Shown: in pieces, positions 17,912-26,975 of the stretch | Layout: each line of letters opens with the position of its first letter | How positions within the stretch are numbered: the stretch's first letter is position 1 | Assembly: GCA_023251515.1 (NCBI GenBank) | Contig: JAHEYQ010000011.1 | Span: 1 to 64,000, forward strand | Source of the DNA: Bacteroidales bacterium | GTDB lineage: Bacteria > Bacteroidota > Bacteroidia > Bacteroidales > JACABE01 | Length of the DNA: 64,000 bases | Direction of reading: 5' to 3' | Translations under genes and position numbers: made by a program | Notes under the pieces: generated by a model | Seen by the model: the letters and a program-made list of their open reading frames with translations, nothing else | What the model was told of the DNA's origin: nothing | The model's database searches: none

Positions 17912-20908
17912 TTATAAGGTTCCTTTAATTCCAAATGTAAATGTTCTTGTTTTAGGATATAAATTATATTGATCAATTCCAAAATTTAATCCATCAATTT
18001 TGGTTTCGGGATCTACTCCTGAATAGCCTGTGATAATAAATAAGTTATTTGAAGATGCATAAATTATTAGGTTTTTAAACATATTTGATTTTTTGAATTT
18101 GAAATTGTATCCTAATGAAACATAATCCAATCTTAAAAAAGATGCATTTTCAACATAAATGTCAGCAATAGATGATCCTGAAGTTCTTCCCTGATTATAC
18201 CAATCAATTGCAGCCTGATTTGCATTAAGTGTTGGTAAAATTTGAGGATTGTCGAAAAACATTTGCGTAGCATTGTAAATATCATTTCCTAACATAGCTC
18301 GGAATGAAAAATCCAAATTCCAGTTTTTAAATAAAGTTATCGAATTAGTCCAGCCTAATTCAATATCAGGTAATGCATTCCCAACTATTTCTCTTTGTGC
18401 ATCAGTAATATTTTCAGTATATCCACCAGTTTTCGATTTATAAATAAACTTACCATCCTGAATTTTTACAAAAATCGGTAAATAATAAGCTCCAAATGTT
18501 TCTCCTTCTATTAATCCTATTACATAGTTTTCTTCACCAACCATTCCTCTTCCTGAAATATTACCTTCTTTTCTGATTGCTCCTTCATCAAAAAATTGAC
18601 CTAAATCATTTATTATTGTTTTATTGTGAGAAATATTCATGCTGGTTTTCCATGTAAAATTCTTTTTTGAGACAGGAAATGCCTGTAAAAAGAATTCAAT
18701 ACCGTTATTTTCCAATTCACCTGAATTTTGATATTTTATTGGAGCAATATTTGGTGGAACGGGAACTGAATAATCGCCTAATAAGTCGTTTGTTATTTTT
18801 TTATATATTTCAATACTTCCACTTATTTTATTATTGAACATAGCAAAGTCAACTCCAAAGTTTATTTCTGTGGTTTTTTCCCATTTTAAATCTGGATTTG
18901 CTATCCATGGTGCTTTAAATGTTACAACAATCTGTCCAGTTTCAGGATCTTCCAATAATGTAGAAGGCTCCCAGCCTATTAAACTTCTGTATTCACCTAT
19001 TTCCTGATTACCTGATATGCCATAACTTGCCCTGAGTTTTAACTGATTAATCCATTTGATTTTGTTAAGAAAACTCTCTTTATCTAAATTCCAACCCAAC
19101 GCAAAAGTTGGAAACATTCCCCATTTGTTATTTGACCCAAATTTTGTTGAACCATCTCTACGTAATGAAGCTGAAGTGTAGTACTTTTGATTGAAATTAT
19201 ATTGAACTCTTGCAAAGAAACCAATTAATTTTGATTTAGCTTTCCATGAGCCAATATCTCCAAAATTAATTTCTTGTAATGCTCCAAGATTACTCGAACC
19301 TGAATATATTGAATTTGGTTGTTTCCCTTTTGCAAAAAAACCGCTTGTTTCATTTTCCTGCCATGAATAACCTCCTAAAATGTTGATATAATGGATTTTG
19401 TTTAAGGTTTTTTCGTAATTTGTAGTGAATTCTAATATTTTTTTGTTATCTTTTTCCTCCTTCTTTTCACCTGCACCTTCATCTGTAGTTGAATACACTC
19501 CTAAAGGTCTGAAATAACTATGAGTTTGATTATTGTCGATGTAGCTTAGGCTTAAACTGGATGTTATTTCTTTTGTTATTTTATAATCAGTTTTAAAATT
19601 ACCCGTAAAACTTTTATAATATCTGTTGTTTTCAACTTTGTCAATTACTGCTATTGGATTTTCATAATTAAATACCCTGGAAGTTTTGTTGTATGAACCA
19701 TCTGCATTATAAACCGGATCTGTAGGATTGCGGGATAATGCCTGATAGATAATATCATCTTTGTTCCAACTACCATAGTTTTCTTTGTCATTATTTTCAA
19801 ATGCTCCAATAACATTAAAATTAAAATATAATTTATCATTTGCTGCATATTGACCCAGATTTAAATGTACGATATTTCTTTCTTTTGAAGTTCCTTTCAT
19901 TACGCCAGTCCAATTAGAATTACTTATAGAAGCCAAATAATTACTTTTACTGTTACCTCCAGTTAAACTCAGACTATGCGAAGTTGTAATTCCTGTTCTG
20001 TAAATCTGATCCTGCCAATCAGTATTTGCACCTCCATCTGTAAAAATGCTATCAACAGGTTTTCCCTTATCAATTGCAAGTTTTTTTACGAAGTTTCTTA
20101 ACTCATCAGCTGACAATAAACTAACTTTTTTTGCAACATTTTCTATTGAAACCTGAGTGCTGAAATTGATCTGGTTATAAGATGTGCCTGAACCGGTTTC
20201 ATTTAATTTTCCTTTTTTTGTGGTTATTATAATAACCCCATTAGAACCTCTTGATCCGTAAATTGCTGTAGATGCTGCATCTTTCAGAATATTATAAGAT
20301 TCTATGTCGTCAGGAGATATAAGTGTAGGGTCAGCTCCGGGAATACCATCTATTACGTATAATGGTTGTGTGGTTGCTTTAAAACCAGATGCACCTCGAA
20401 TTCTGACAGAAAAGCCAGAATTAGGGTCACCGCCCTGTTTAGTTACCATAACTCCAGCTGATTTTCCTTGTAATCCTTGAATTGGATCGGTTAAAACACC
20501 ACCATTTAATTCGCTGGCTTTAATACTACTAACGGCACCGGTTTTATCGGTTTTCTTTTGAGTCGCATAACCAATGGTTATAACTTCATCCAGCATTTTT
20601 ACAGATGGGCTCAGTTTAATGTTAATCAGTGCTTTATTGGCAATTATTTCCTGTGTTTTATATCCTACAAATGAAAATAAAAGCGTATTGCCCATTTGGG
20701 TTTCTATTTTGTATCTTCCATTAATATCTGTAACTGTTCCTTTTTGAGTTCCTTTTACCAAAATACTGACTCCTACCATTGTTGAACCATCATTCGCATC
20801 TTCAACAACTCCTTCTACTACAATATTCTGAGCAAAAACACCGGAGGTAAGCGTGAAAAATAAAATCAAAAACCCGAAGTTTCGAAATCTTTGTAAAGCT
20901 TTATTCAT
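17912..20908 (-). CDS. susC: SusC-type TonB-dependent maltooligosaccharide transporter
   Basis: The protein has 998 residues. A signal peptide (ending SGVFAQ) is followed by a carboxypeptidase-regulatory-like domain (about 30-115; VSILVKGTQKGTVTDINGRY, FSFVGYKTQEI), a TonB-box-like stretch (MLDEVITIGYATQ), the plug domain (GAVSSIKASEL, GASGFKATTQPLYVIDGIPG, DAASTAIYGSRGSNGVIIITTKKG) and a long 22-strand barrel ending FTFGIKGTL. It imports maltooligosaccharides through the outer membrane with SusD. It is the first gene of susCDE. Its TAnnTTTG promoter element is at 20989-20996. Confidence 0.96.
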   Translation of the reverse strand: MNKALQRFRNFGFLILFFTLTSGVFAQNIVVEGVVEDANDGSTMVGVSILVKGTQKGTVTDINGRYKIETQMGNTLLFSFVGYKTQEIIANKALINIKLSPSVKMLDEVITIGYATQKKTDKTGAVSSIKASELNGGVLTDPIQGLQGKSAGVMVTKQGGDPNSGFSVRIRGASGFKATTQPLYVIDGIPGADPTLISPDDIESYNILKDAASTAIYGSRGSNGVIIITTKKGKLNETGSGTSYNQINFSTQVSIENVAKKVSLLSADELRNFVKKLAIDKGKPVDSIFTDGGANTDWQDQIYRTGITTSHSLSLTGGNSKSNYLASISNSNWTGVMKGTSKERNIVHLNLGQYAANDKLYFNFNVIGAFENNDKENYGSWNKDDIIYQALSRNPTDPVYNADGSYNKTSRVFNYENPIAVIDKVENNRYYKSFTGNFKTDYKITKEITSSLSLSYIDNNQTHSYFRPLGVYSTTDEGAGEKKEEKDNKKILEFTTNYEKTLNKIHYINILGGYSWQENETSGFFAKGKQPNSIYSGSSNLGALQEINFGDIGSWKAKSKLIGFFARVQYNFNQKYYTSASLRRDGSTKFGSNNKWGMFPTFALGWNLDKESFLNKIKWINQLKLRASYGISGNQEIGEYRSLIGWEPSTLLEDPETGQIVVTFKAPWIANPDLKWEKTTEINFGVDFAMFNNKISGSIEIYKKITNDLLGDYSVPVPPNIAPIKYQNSGELENNGIEFFLQAFPVSKKNFTWKTSMNISHNKTIINDLGQFFDEGAIRKEGNISGRGMVGEENYVIGLIEGETFGAYYLPIFVKIQDGKFIYKSKTGGYTENITDAQREIVGNALPDIELGWTNSITLFKNWNLDFSFRAMLGNDIYNATQMFFDNPQILPTLNANQAAIDWYNQGRTSGSSIADIYVENASFLRLDYVSLGYNFKFKKSNMFKNLIIYASSNNLFIITGYSGVDPETKIDGLNFGIDQYNLYPKTRTFTFGIKGTL

Positions 20909-20988
20909 ACCTGAAGTTTATTAGTTTAGTTAAATTATTATTCTTAAAAATGTTATAAAAACAACATTTTTATTTTGCTTTTGTTCTG

Positions 20989-20996
20989 CAAATATA
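20989..20996 (-). promoter_or_regulatory. -7 element of the susC promoter
   Basis: On the minus strand the sequence is TATATTTG, an exact match to TAnnTTTG, about 80 bases before the susC start codon. No clear TTTG lies at the -33 position, which is common at promoters needing an activator. No sus-type regulator gene is in the window. Confidence 0.55.
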
Positions 20997-21065
20997 AAAA
21001 AAAATCGAATTAAAAAATTTTTTATGATAAAAATTATTTTATTATTCAGATAAATTATATTTTTA

Positions 21066-21073
21066 TACATTTG
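21066..21073 (+). promoter_or_regulatory. -7 element of the T9SS amylase/transporter promoter
   Basis: TACATTTG matches TAnnTTTG and lies 61 bases before the preferred ATG at 21134 on the plus strand. The divergent susC promoter is about 70 bp away, so one regulator could serve both directions. Confidence 0.5.
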
Positions 21074-21133
21074 CATTAGTTAACCAACATATTTTAATAT
21101 AAAATGTTTGAGTTTAAATATAAACAATATTGT

Positions 21134-23965
21134 ATGCAAAAAAATATATTTTTAAATATACTGTTTTCTATTTTATTCCTTTTTTCAGCATGCATTTATG
21201 CTCAAGTTTCATCTATTCCTGTTTTTTCGCATGATAATGATTCCGTTACTTTAGTTTTTAAAAGCAATGAAGGGAACAAAGGTTTGATGAATTATAATGG
21301 TGATATATATGCACATGCAGGTGTAATTACCAATAACAGTACATCTTCTTCCGATTGGAAATATGTAAAAACAACTTGGGGACAAAATATTCCGGCTTGC
21401 AAACTGCAAAAGATTGCGCCATATACTTATGTTTTAAAAATAGCTCCGACCATCAGGAATTATTATGGTGTACCTGTTAGTGAAGTAATAAAAAAAATGG
21501 CTTTTGTTTTTCGCAGCGAAACTGCTTCAAATAACGGCAGCTATTATGAAGGTAAAACAGTTGATGGTAATGATATTTTTGTAAATATTTATGGCAATGG
21601 ATTGAACTTATTACTCGAAAAACCTGATGGAGATTTGTTGTTTTCAAAATTAGGTGACACCTTAAATATAAAAGCTTATTCTGATAATGCTGATTCAATG
21701 GCTTTGTTTAATAATGGAATAAAGATTTTTTCAACAACAAATGATAGTTTATTCAATCAATTGATTATTAATTCTCAGGGAAATAATCAGATTAAAGTTT
21801 TTGCTTATTCATCATTAAATAGTGTTAGCGATTCGTTTAATTATTTTGTAAATAAAATCAATCAAATTGAAACTTTACCAGCCGGGATAAATGATGGCAT
21901 AAATTATATCAATAATCAAACCGTTATTCTTTCGCTTTATGCTCCTGATAAAGATAATGTGATGGTTTTGGGTGATTTCAATAACTGGAATCCTGATACT
22001 GCTTTTCAAATGAAAAAAACACCGTCTGGACAAAATTACTGGCTGCAAATCAATAATCTGATTGCTGGTAAAGAATATATTTTTCAATATCTGGTAGATG
22101 GCAAAATCAGAATCGGTGATCCGTATTGCGAGAAAGTAAGCGACCCCTGGAATGATTCCTATATCAGTTCGGCTACTTATCCCAATATGCTTACTTATCC
22201 TGCTAAAGCCAAAGGTATTGCAAGTGTTTTACAAACTGCTCAATCGTCATATAGCTGGAAAAATCAGAATTACAATGTAGTTTCTAAAGAAAAACTGATT
22301 ATTTATGAATTATTGGTTCGCGATTTCACTTCTGCGCATACTTTCAAATCGGTTATGGATACTCTTGATTATTTGCACAATATGGGTATTAATGCTATTG
22401 AGTTGATGCCTGTAAATGAGTTTGAGGGTAATAATAGCTGGGGATATAATCCCAATTATTATTGTGCTGTAGATAAATATTATGGCACTAAAAACTCGCT
22501 GAAAGTTTTGATAGATAGTTGCCATGGAAGAGGTATTGCAGTTATTCTGGATGTGGTTTATAATCATTCATTCGGTACATCGCCTTATGTGATGCTTTAT
22601 TGGGATGCTTCCAATAACAGACCTTCAATTACCAGTCCGTTTTATAATATTACAGCCCGACATGATTATAATGTTGGATTTGACTTTAATCATGAATCAA
22701 CAGCTACGCAAAAATATATCAGCAGAGTATTGAAGTTTTGGTTAAACGAATTTAAAGTAGATGGTTTTCGCTTTGATCTTTCGAAAGGTTTTACTCAGAC
22801 TAATTCACTTGGAAATGTTGCTCAATGGGGACATTATGATGCTTCACGTATTAATATTCTATCAAAATATGCTGATTCAATTTGGTCTGTCAATCAGAAT
22901 GCGTATGTTATTTTAGAACATTTTGCTGATAATGATGAGGAAAAAATGCTTTCGAACAAAGGGATGATGCTTTGGGGAAATCTTAATAATTCTTATGCTG
23001 AAGCTGCAATGGGATATAACACCGGAAGTAAATCAGATTTTTCGTGGATTTCATACTTGAAACGCGGATGGAGCAATCAGAATGTGGTGGGTTATATGGA
23101 AAGTCATGATGAAGAAAGACTGATGTATAAATGTTTACAATGGGGCAATATGGATGGTAGCTACAGTGTTAAAAATGAAGCAACTGCTTTGCGAAGAATT
23201 GAGCAGAATGCTGCATTCTTCCTTACCATTCCCGGACCTAAAATGATTTGGCAGTTTGGAGAGCTGGGTTATGATGTAAATATTGATTTTAATGGACGAA
23301 CAGGTGAGAAACCTATCAAATGGGAATATTTCCAAAATACCGACAGAAAGAATCTATATTTGGTTTACTCAGCTATTACAAAGTTGAAAAGAGATTATCC
23401 GCAATGTTTTAATACTTATGATTTCCTGATGGATGTAAGTGCAGAATTAAAGCAAATGAGTTTTAAAAGTTCAGTAATGAATGCAGTAGTGATTGGTAAT
23501 TTTGATGTTGTGAAGAAAGATATTCAGGTTAAATTCCCCGAAAACGGACTTTGGTATGATTATTTCACCGGAGATGAAATTTCTGTTTCAGATAATGTTA
23601 AGACCATAACATTACAGCCCGGGCAATATCACATTCTTACTTCAAAAAAGCTTGAAACACCTGTGTTACTGAAGCCAGCATTTAAGATTAGTCAGGCAAT
23701 GGGTAGCGAATTGTTTGAGGTTTTCCCTAATCCTACTACTGATAATCTGAATATTTATGTAAACTATCGTGATAAAAATTCAGCCAGTGTTCAAATTACT
23801 TTTTATGATATTACAGGCAAAAGAGTAGGCGGCAACACTTATCTGATTACTTCCGATACTTTGTTTACGCAACGCGATTTTCTTTATAATTTTAAATCGG
23901 GAATGTATTTTTGCGAAATCATACAGGGTGAATATAAAGAAACAAAAAAGATTATAATTAACTAA
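21134..23965 (+). CDS. Secreted GH13 amylase with CBM48 module and T9SS sorting domain
   Basis: The ATG at 21134 is preferred to the one at 21104 because it puts the signal peptide (MQKNIFLNILFSILFLFSA, ending IYAQ) at the N-terminus; 943 residues. An N-terminal beta domain (about 25-150) and a second Ig-like region precede a CBM48/AMPK-like module (about 270-345; VMVLGDFNNWNPD, EYIFQYLVDGK). GH13 follows: IYELLVRDF, ELMPVNEFEGNNSWGYNP, ILDVVYNHSFG, VDGFRFDLSKGFTQ (nucleophile near 542), VILEHFADN (594), GYMESHDEERL (657). Residues about 862-943 form a T9SS type A sorting domain (FEVFPNPTTDNLNIYV, GMYFCEII, TKKIIIN). It is probably attached to or released from the cell surface and acts on polymeric starch. 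A transporter gene follows 26 bases later. Confidence 0.9.
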   Translation: MQKNIFLNILFSILFLFSACIYAQVSSIPVFSHDNDSVTLVFKSNEGNKGLMNYNGDIYAHAGVITNNSTSSSDWKYVKTTWGQNIPACKLQKIAPYTYVLKIAPTIRNYYGVPVSEVIKKMAFVFRSETASNNGSYYEGKTVDGNDIFVNIYGNGLNLLLEKPDGDLLFSKLGDTLNIKAYSDNADSMALFNNGIKIFSTTNDSLFNQLIINSQGNNQIKVFAYSSLNSVSDSFNYFVNKINQIETLPAGINDGINYINNQTVILSLYAPDKDNVMVLGDFNNWNPDTAFQMKKTPSGQNYWLQINNLIAGKEYIFQYLVDGKIRIGDPYCEKVSDPWNDSYISSATYPNMLTYPAKAKGIASVLQTAQSSYSWKNQNYNVVSKEKLIIYELLVRDFTSAHTFKSVMDTLDYLHNMGINAIELMPVNEFEGNNSWGYNPNYYCAVDKYYGTKNSLKVLIDSCHGRGIAVILDVVYNHSFGTSPYVMLYWDASNNRPSITSPFYNITARHDYNVGFDFNHESTATQKYISRVLKFWLNEFKVDGFRFDLSKGFTQTNSLGNVAQWGHYDASRINILSKYADSIWSVNQNAYVILEHFADNDEEKMLSNKGMMLWGNLNNSYAEAAMGYNTGSKSDFSWISYLKRGWSNQNVVGYMESHDEERLMYKCLQWGNMDGSYSVKNEATALRRIEQNAAFFLTIPGPKMIWQFGELGYDVNIDFNGRTGEKPIKWEYFQNTDRKNLYLVYSAITKLKRDYPQCFNTYDFLMDVSAELKQMSFKSSVMNAVVIGNFDVVKKDIQVKFPENGLWYDYFTGDEISVSDNVKTITLQPGQYHILTSKKLETPVLLKPAFKISQAMGSELFEVFPNPTTDNLNIYVNYRDKNSASVQITFYDITGKRVGGNTYLITSDTLFTQRDFLYNFKSGMYFCEIIQGEYKETKKIIIN

Positions 23966-23991
23966 CGATATTTATTTGATACTTTAAGCTT

Positions 23992-25287
23992 ATGAAAACT
24001 AAAGCAAGAATGAGTTTCTGGCAAATCTGGAATATGAGTTTCGGATTTTTGGGAATACAGTTTGGTTTTGCTTTGCAAAATGCAAATGCATCACGAATAT
24101 TACAAACCTTTGGTGCACATGTAGAAGAATTACCCTGGTTTTGGCTGGTTGCTCCAATTACCGGCATGTTGGTACAACCAATTGTAGGTTATTATAGCGA
24201 CAGAACATGGAATAAATTCGGAAGAAGAAGACCCTATTTTTTAATTGGTGCTTTGCTTACTTCTGCAGCTTTGATATTGATGCCAAATGCACCTCATCTG
24301 GCTACATTTATATCGCCTATGCTTATTGGCGGTGGAATGCTGATGATAATGGATGCATCTATCAATATTTCGATGGAACCTTTCAGGGCACTGGTAGCCG
24401 ATAAGTTGCCCGAAGAACAACATGCACTCGGATTTTCGATGCAGACTTTATTGATAGGTATAGGTGCAGTTGTGGGTTCGTGGTTACCTTATATACTGGG
24501 TAATTGGTTTGGAATTTCGAAAGAAGCTGCTCACGAAGGTCTGGTTGCGCCAAATGTTTATTTTTCATTTTATATTGGTGCAGCTGTTTTGTTATCTGCT
24601 ATTTTGTGGACTGTGATCAGAACCAAAGAATATCCACCCGATTTTTATGAAGAAGAGAATAAAACAACTGTAAAAAAAGAAAAATTCAGCATACCTAAAC
24701 CCATGATACAATTGCTGCTGGTTCAGTTTTTCTCATGGTTTGCTTTGTTTACCATGTGGGTATTTACTACTCCGGCTGTAGCTAAAACTTTTTATGGTAC
24801 AGTAGATCCTAATTCGGCTGCATTTCAGGAAGCAGGCGATTGGGTAGGTATATTGTTTGGGGTTTACAATCTGGTTTCTGCTATAATTGCTATGAGTTTA
24901 CCATTGATAGCACGAAAAATAGGACGTAAAAAAACACATGCACTGGCATTGGCTATTGGAGGTTTGTCTTATCTTTCTTTTTCAATAATTCCGAATCCCG
25001 ATTTGCTGATACTTCCTATGATAGGCATCGGTATTGCATGGGGTAGCATTTTGGCTATGCCTTATGCCATGCTGGCAAGTTCTATTCCCCCCAAACAAAT
25101 GGGAATGTTTATGGGATTGTTTAATATGTCGATAACCATTCCGCAGATTATAAGCGGTGTTTTTGGTGGTTTGATATTAAAGAATTTCCTTCATAACGAT
25201 CCTGTAAATTCTATTTTATTAGCCGGAGTTTTTATGTTTCTGGGTGCAATAAGTTCGTTGTTTGTTTCGATTAAAGAGGTGAGGTAG
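23992..25287 (+). CDS. MFS sugar transporter, maltose/SLC45-like
   Basis: The 431-residue protein has about 12 membrane segments. Motifs of the sugar:cation symporter/SLC45-like group are visible: WNMSFGFLGIQFGFALQNA at the N-terminus, QPIVGYYSDRTWNKFGRRRP between segments 2 and 3, and a second half-repeat (ARKIGRKKTHALALAIGG). It lies in the inner membrane and probably imports maltose or maltodextrins from the periplasm for the cytoplasmic TreS/GH65 pathway. It is co-directional with the T9SS amylase (26-bp gap) and ends before a bidirectional terminator. Substrate is inferred from context. Confidence 0.9.
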   Translation: MKTKARMSFWQIWNMSFGFLGIQFGFALQNANASRILQTFGAHVEELPWFWLVAPITGMLVQPIVGYYSDRTWNKFGRRRPYFLIGALLTSAALILMPNAPHLATFISPMLIGGGMLMIMDASINISMEPFRALVADKLPEEQHALGFSMQTLLIGIGAVVGSWLPYILGNWFGISKEAAHEGLVAPNVYFSFYIGAAVLLSAILWTVIRTKEYPPDFYEEENKTTVKKEKFSIPKPMIQLLLVQFFSWFALFTMWVFTTPAVAKTFYGTVDPNSAAFQEAGDWVGILFGVYNLVSAIIAMSLPLIARKIGRKKTHALALAIGGLSYLSFSIIPNPDLLILPMIGIGIAWGSILAMPYAMLASSIPPKQMGMFMGLFNMSITIPQIISGVFGGLILKNFLHNDPVNSILLAGVFMFLGAISSLFVSIKEVR

Positions 25288-25340
25288 AAAGGAGATGGAA
25301 GTCTGAAGACAGAAGACGGAAGTAGAAATGAAGAACATAA

Positions 25341-25374
25341 AAAAGCCGATTGCAAATCACAATCGGCTTTTTTA
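25341..25374. terminator. Bidirectional terminator after the maltose transporter
   Basis: AAAAGCCGATTG (25341-25352) pairs with CAATCGGCTTTT (25360-25371), followed by further T residues. The stem core resembles the terminator at 9341-9372. The remaining stretch to 25538 has no recognisable feature. Confidence 0.85.
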
Positions 25375-25538
25375 TTTAGCTTGATGCAGAAATCTCTTTT
25401 TGGAATGTAATTTGTTAATAATATTTTAATTTAATTCGTTTTTATCCATTTTGTGTTTACAATACTTATGAAAAACCGTCTTATTGCCATCTATGTACTT
25501 ACACGGCTATATAAAAAGAGTAATTTGTAAATATGTAA

Positions 25539-25718
25539 TTAGTTTTTCCTTTTTATTAAAAACAAAAAATATAAAAGGCTTAATACAAGGAAAACAATAT
25601 TTACTATTCGGGCAAAGGGTGGCGCTCCGGCTGGCCATAACTGACCCATTAATACTACCAGATTTAACAGGATTAAAACAAATAATTGCAATTTGCGATT
25701 TTTTGATTGAAACTTCAT
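25539..25718 (-). CDS. Small two-helix membrane protein
   Basis: The ATG at 25718 gives a 59-residue protein starting MKFQSKNRKLQ; an ATG at 25745 would overlap the gene above. Two membrane helices (LQLFVLILLNLVVLMGQLW and IVNIVFLVLSLLYFLFLI) are joined by a PAGAPPFA turn and end in KRKN. Function unknown. It is the last gene of a small operon with the VOC and SRPBCC proteins. Codon structure and the clean hydrophobic pattern support that it is real. Confidence 0.6.
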   Translation of the reverse strand: MKFQSKNRKLQLFVLILLNLVVLMGQLWPAGAPPFARIVNIVFLVLSLLYFLFLIKRKN

Positions 25719-25737
25719 ATTTGATAATTGATTAAGA

Positions 25738-26211
25738 TTAAGCATTTATTAATTTTTCTATGTTGAATTTGCGCATTTGCAAAAAGGCATTGGTAACTCT
25801 GCCACTTCGTTGCGGATCTTTTAGCAGATTGGGAAGTATGGCAGGGAGTATTTGCCACGAAATACCATATTTGTCTTTTAACCAACCGCAATGGCTTTCT
25901 TCTCCCCCATCTTCGGTAAGTTTAGTCCAATAAAAATCTATTTCCTGCTGGGTGTCGCAAAATATCTGAAACGAAATGGCTTCGGTGAACTTAAACATTG
26001 GTCCACCATTTAATGCAATGAACTTTTGTCCGTTGATAACAAAATCAATAGTTAGGATTGTGCCTTCGGGTTGATGGTGAATTTCGAAACCCTCCTTGCC
26101 ATAGCGGCTGATGTTTTCGATCTTTGAATTTTTAAATACCGAAACATAAAAATTTACGGCTTCTTCTGCCTTATTATCGAACCAAAGGCAAGGTATTATC
26201 GGGTGTGTCAT
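25738..26211 (-). CDS. VOC-family (PhnB/glyoxalase-like) protein
   Basis: The 157-residue protein starts with IIPCLWFDNKAEEAVNFYVSVFKNSKI, typical of the PhnB-like branch of the vicinal oxygen chelate superfamily, followed by TILTIDFVINGQKFIALNGG and the second half with CGWLKDKYGISWQILP. Such proteins bind a metal or are non-enzymatic; the substrate is unknown. It follows the SRPBCC gene by 15 bases, a common pairing in Bacteroidota. Confidence 0.88.
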   Translation of the reverse strand: MTHPIIPCLWFDNKAEEAVNFYVSVFKNSKIENISRYGKEGFEIHHQPEGTILTIDFVINGQKFIALNGGPMFKFTEAISFQIFCDTQQEIDFYWTKLTEDGGEESHCGWLKDKYGISWQILPAILPNLLKDPQRSGRVTNAFLQMRKFNIEKLINA

Positions 26212-26226
26212 TATGTTTTGTTTATG

Positions 26227-26652
26227 TTATTTACTTTCGGCATGTTTTTTAAAATTATCTAATATATTTTGCCAGCCAATACGCTGGAGTTCGACAGGGT
26301 TTTGATTTTCGGCATCAAAACATTCAATGATTTCTGTTGTATTGCCTTTGGAAATAAAGCTGATATCTAATTCGCGATTATCATCCAGTATTACATTCAT
26401 CTGTTTATGTAATATTACATTTTTGTATGTTCCGGAAAAATCGAATCCAAAGCTGCCGTCTTTGGCTTCCATGCGGTAATTAAACTTTCCTCCTTTATGC
26501 AAATTATTTACTGCATTGGTTGTGTGCCAATCAGCACTTGCATTGTTCCATGCCTTTATATCTTCAGGATTTGTCCATAGGTACCAGGCTTTTGCTATAT
26601 TACAATTAACTATTGTCTGAACAGTTATTTTTGTTGTATTGTTTGTATCCAT
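26227..26652 (-). CDS. SRPBCC-family (AHSA1-like) protein
   Basis: The ATG at 26652 gives 141 residues (MDTNNTTKITVQTIVNCN). The START-like fold is recognised from AKAWYLWTNPEDIKAWNNAS, GKFNYRMEAKDGSFGFDFSGTY and the C-terminal helix GWQNILDNFKKHAES. These proteins have a hydrophobic ligand cavity; the ligand is unknown. First gene of the operon with the VOC protein and the two-helix peptide. Confidence 0.88.
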   Translation of the reverse strand: MDTNNTTKITVQTIVNCNIAKAWYLWTNPEDIKAWNNASADWHTTNAVNNLHKGGKFNYRMEAKDGSFGFDFSGTYKNVILHKQMNVILDDNRELDISFISKGNTTEIIECFDAENQNPVELQRIGWQNILDNFKKHAESK

Positions 26653-26757
26653 TGTTTGCTTTTTTCCCAATTTAACAACAAATGAATTTATTTGTTTTTA
26701 GAAAGCTTATTTCGGATACTTCCTTCAATAGGTATAATTTTTGAAATAGATAATTTG

Positions 26758-26975
26758 TTTATACCACTATTGTCCGATAAACTTCTAAAACAAAAATATA
26801 ATTAAGATTTTTCACTACGTTCAGAATGACAATCAGTAATTTATGATTTGGAGTAGGATTTGAAAGCGGCTTCGCCGCTTTCAAATCCTACTCCCCTATA
26901 CATATCTATAAGAAGCTGTCATTCTGAGCATAGCGAAGAATCTATATTTTTTATCGGATACTAATGATTTATACC
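26758..26975. mobile_element. MITE-like hairpin element, copy 1
   Basis: The terminal inverted repeats are TGTCCGATAAA (26771-26781) and TTTATCGGATA (26950-26960). Inside are inverted arms (a CAGAATGACA and TGTCATTCTG pair, then TAGCGAAGAATCT) and a perfect central hairpin around GAAAGCGGC-TTC-GCCGCTTTC (about 26862-26883). Direct repeats TTTATACC (26758-26765 and 26968-26975) flank it and look like a target-site duplication. The right repeat includes the stop codon of the acyltransferase-like gene at 26969. It encodes nothing, so it would be moved by a transposase elsewhere. Confidence 0.85.

Noticed and set aside
17902..17982. Upstream extension of susD by 27 codons
   Set aside because: It overlaps the susC end and would bury the lipoprotein signal that starts at the ATG at 17901.
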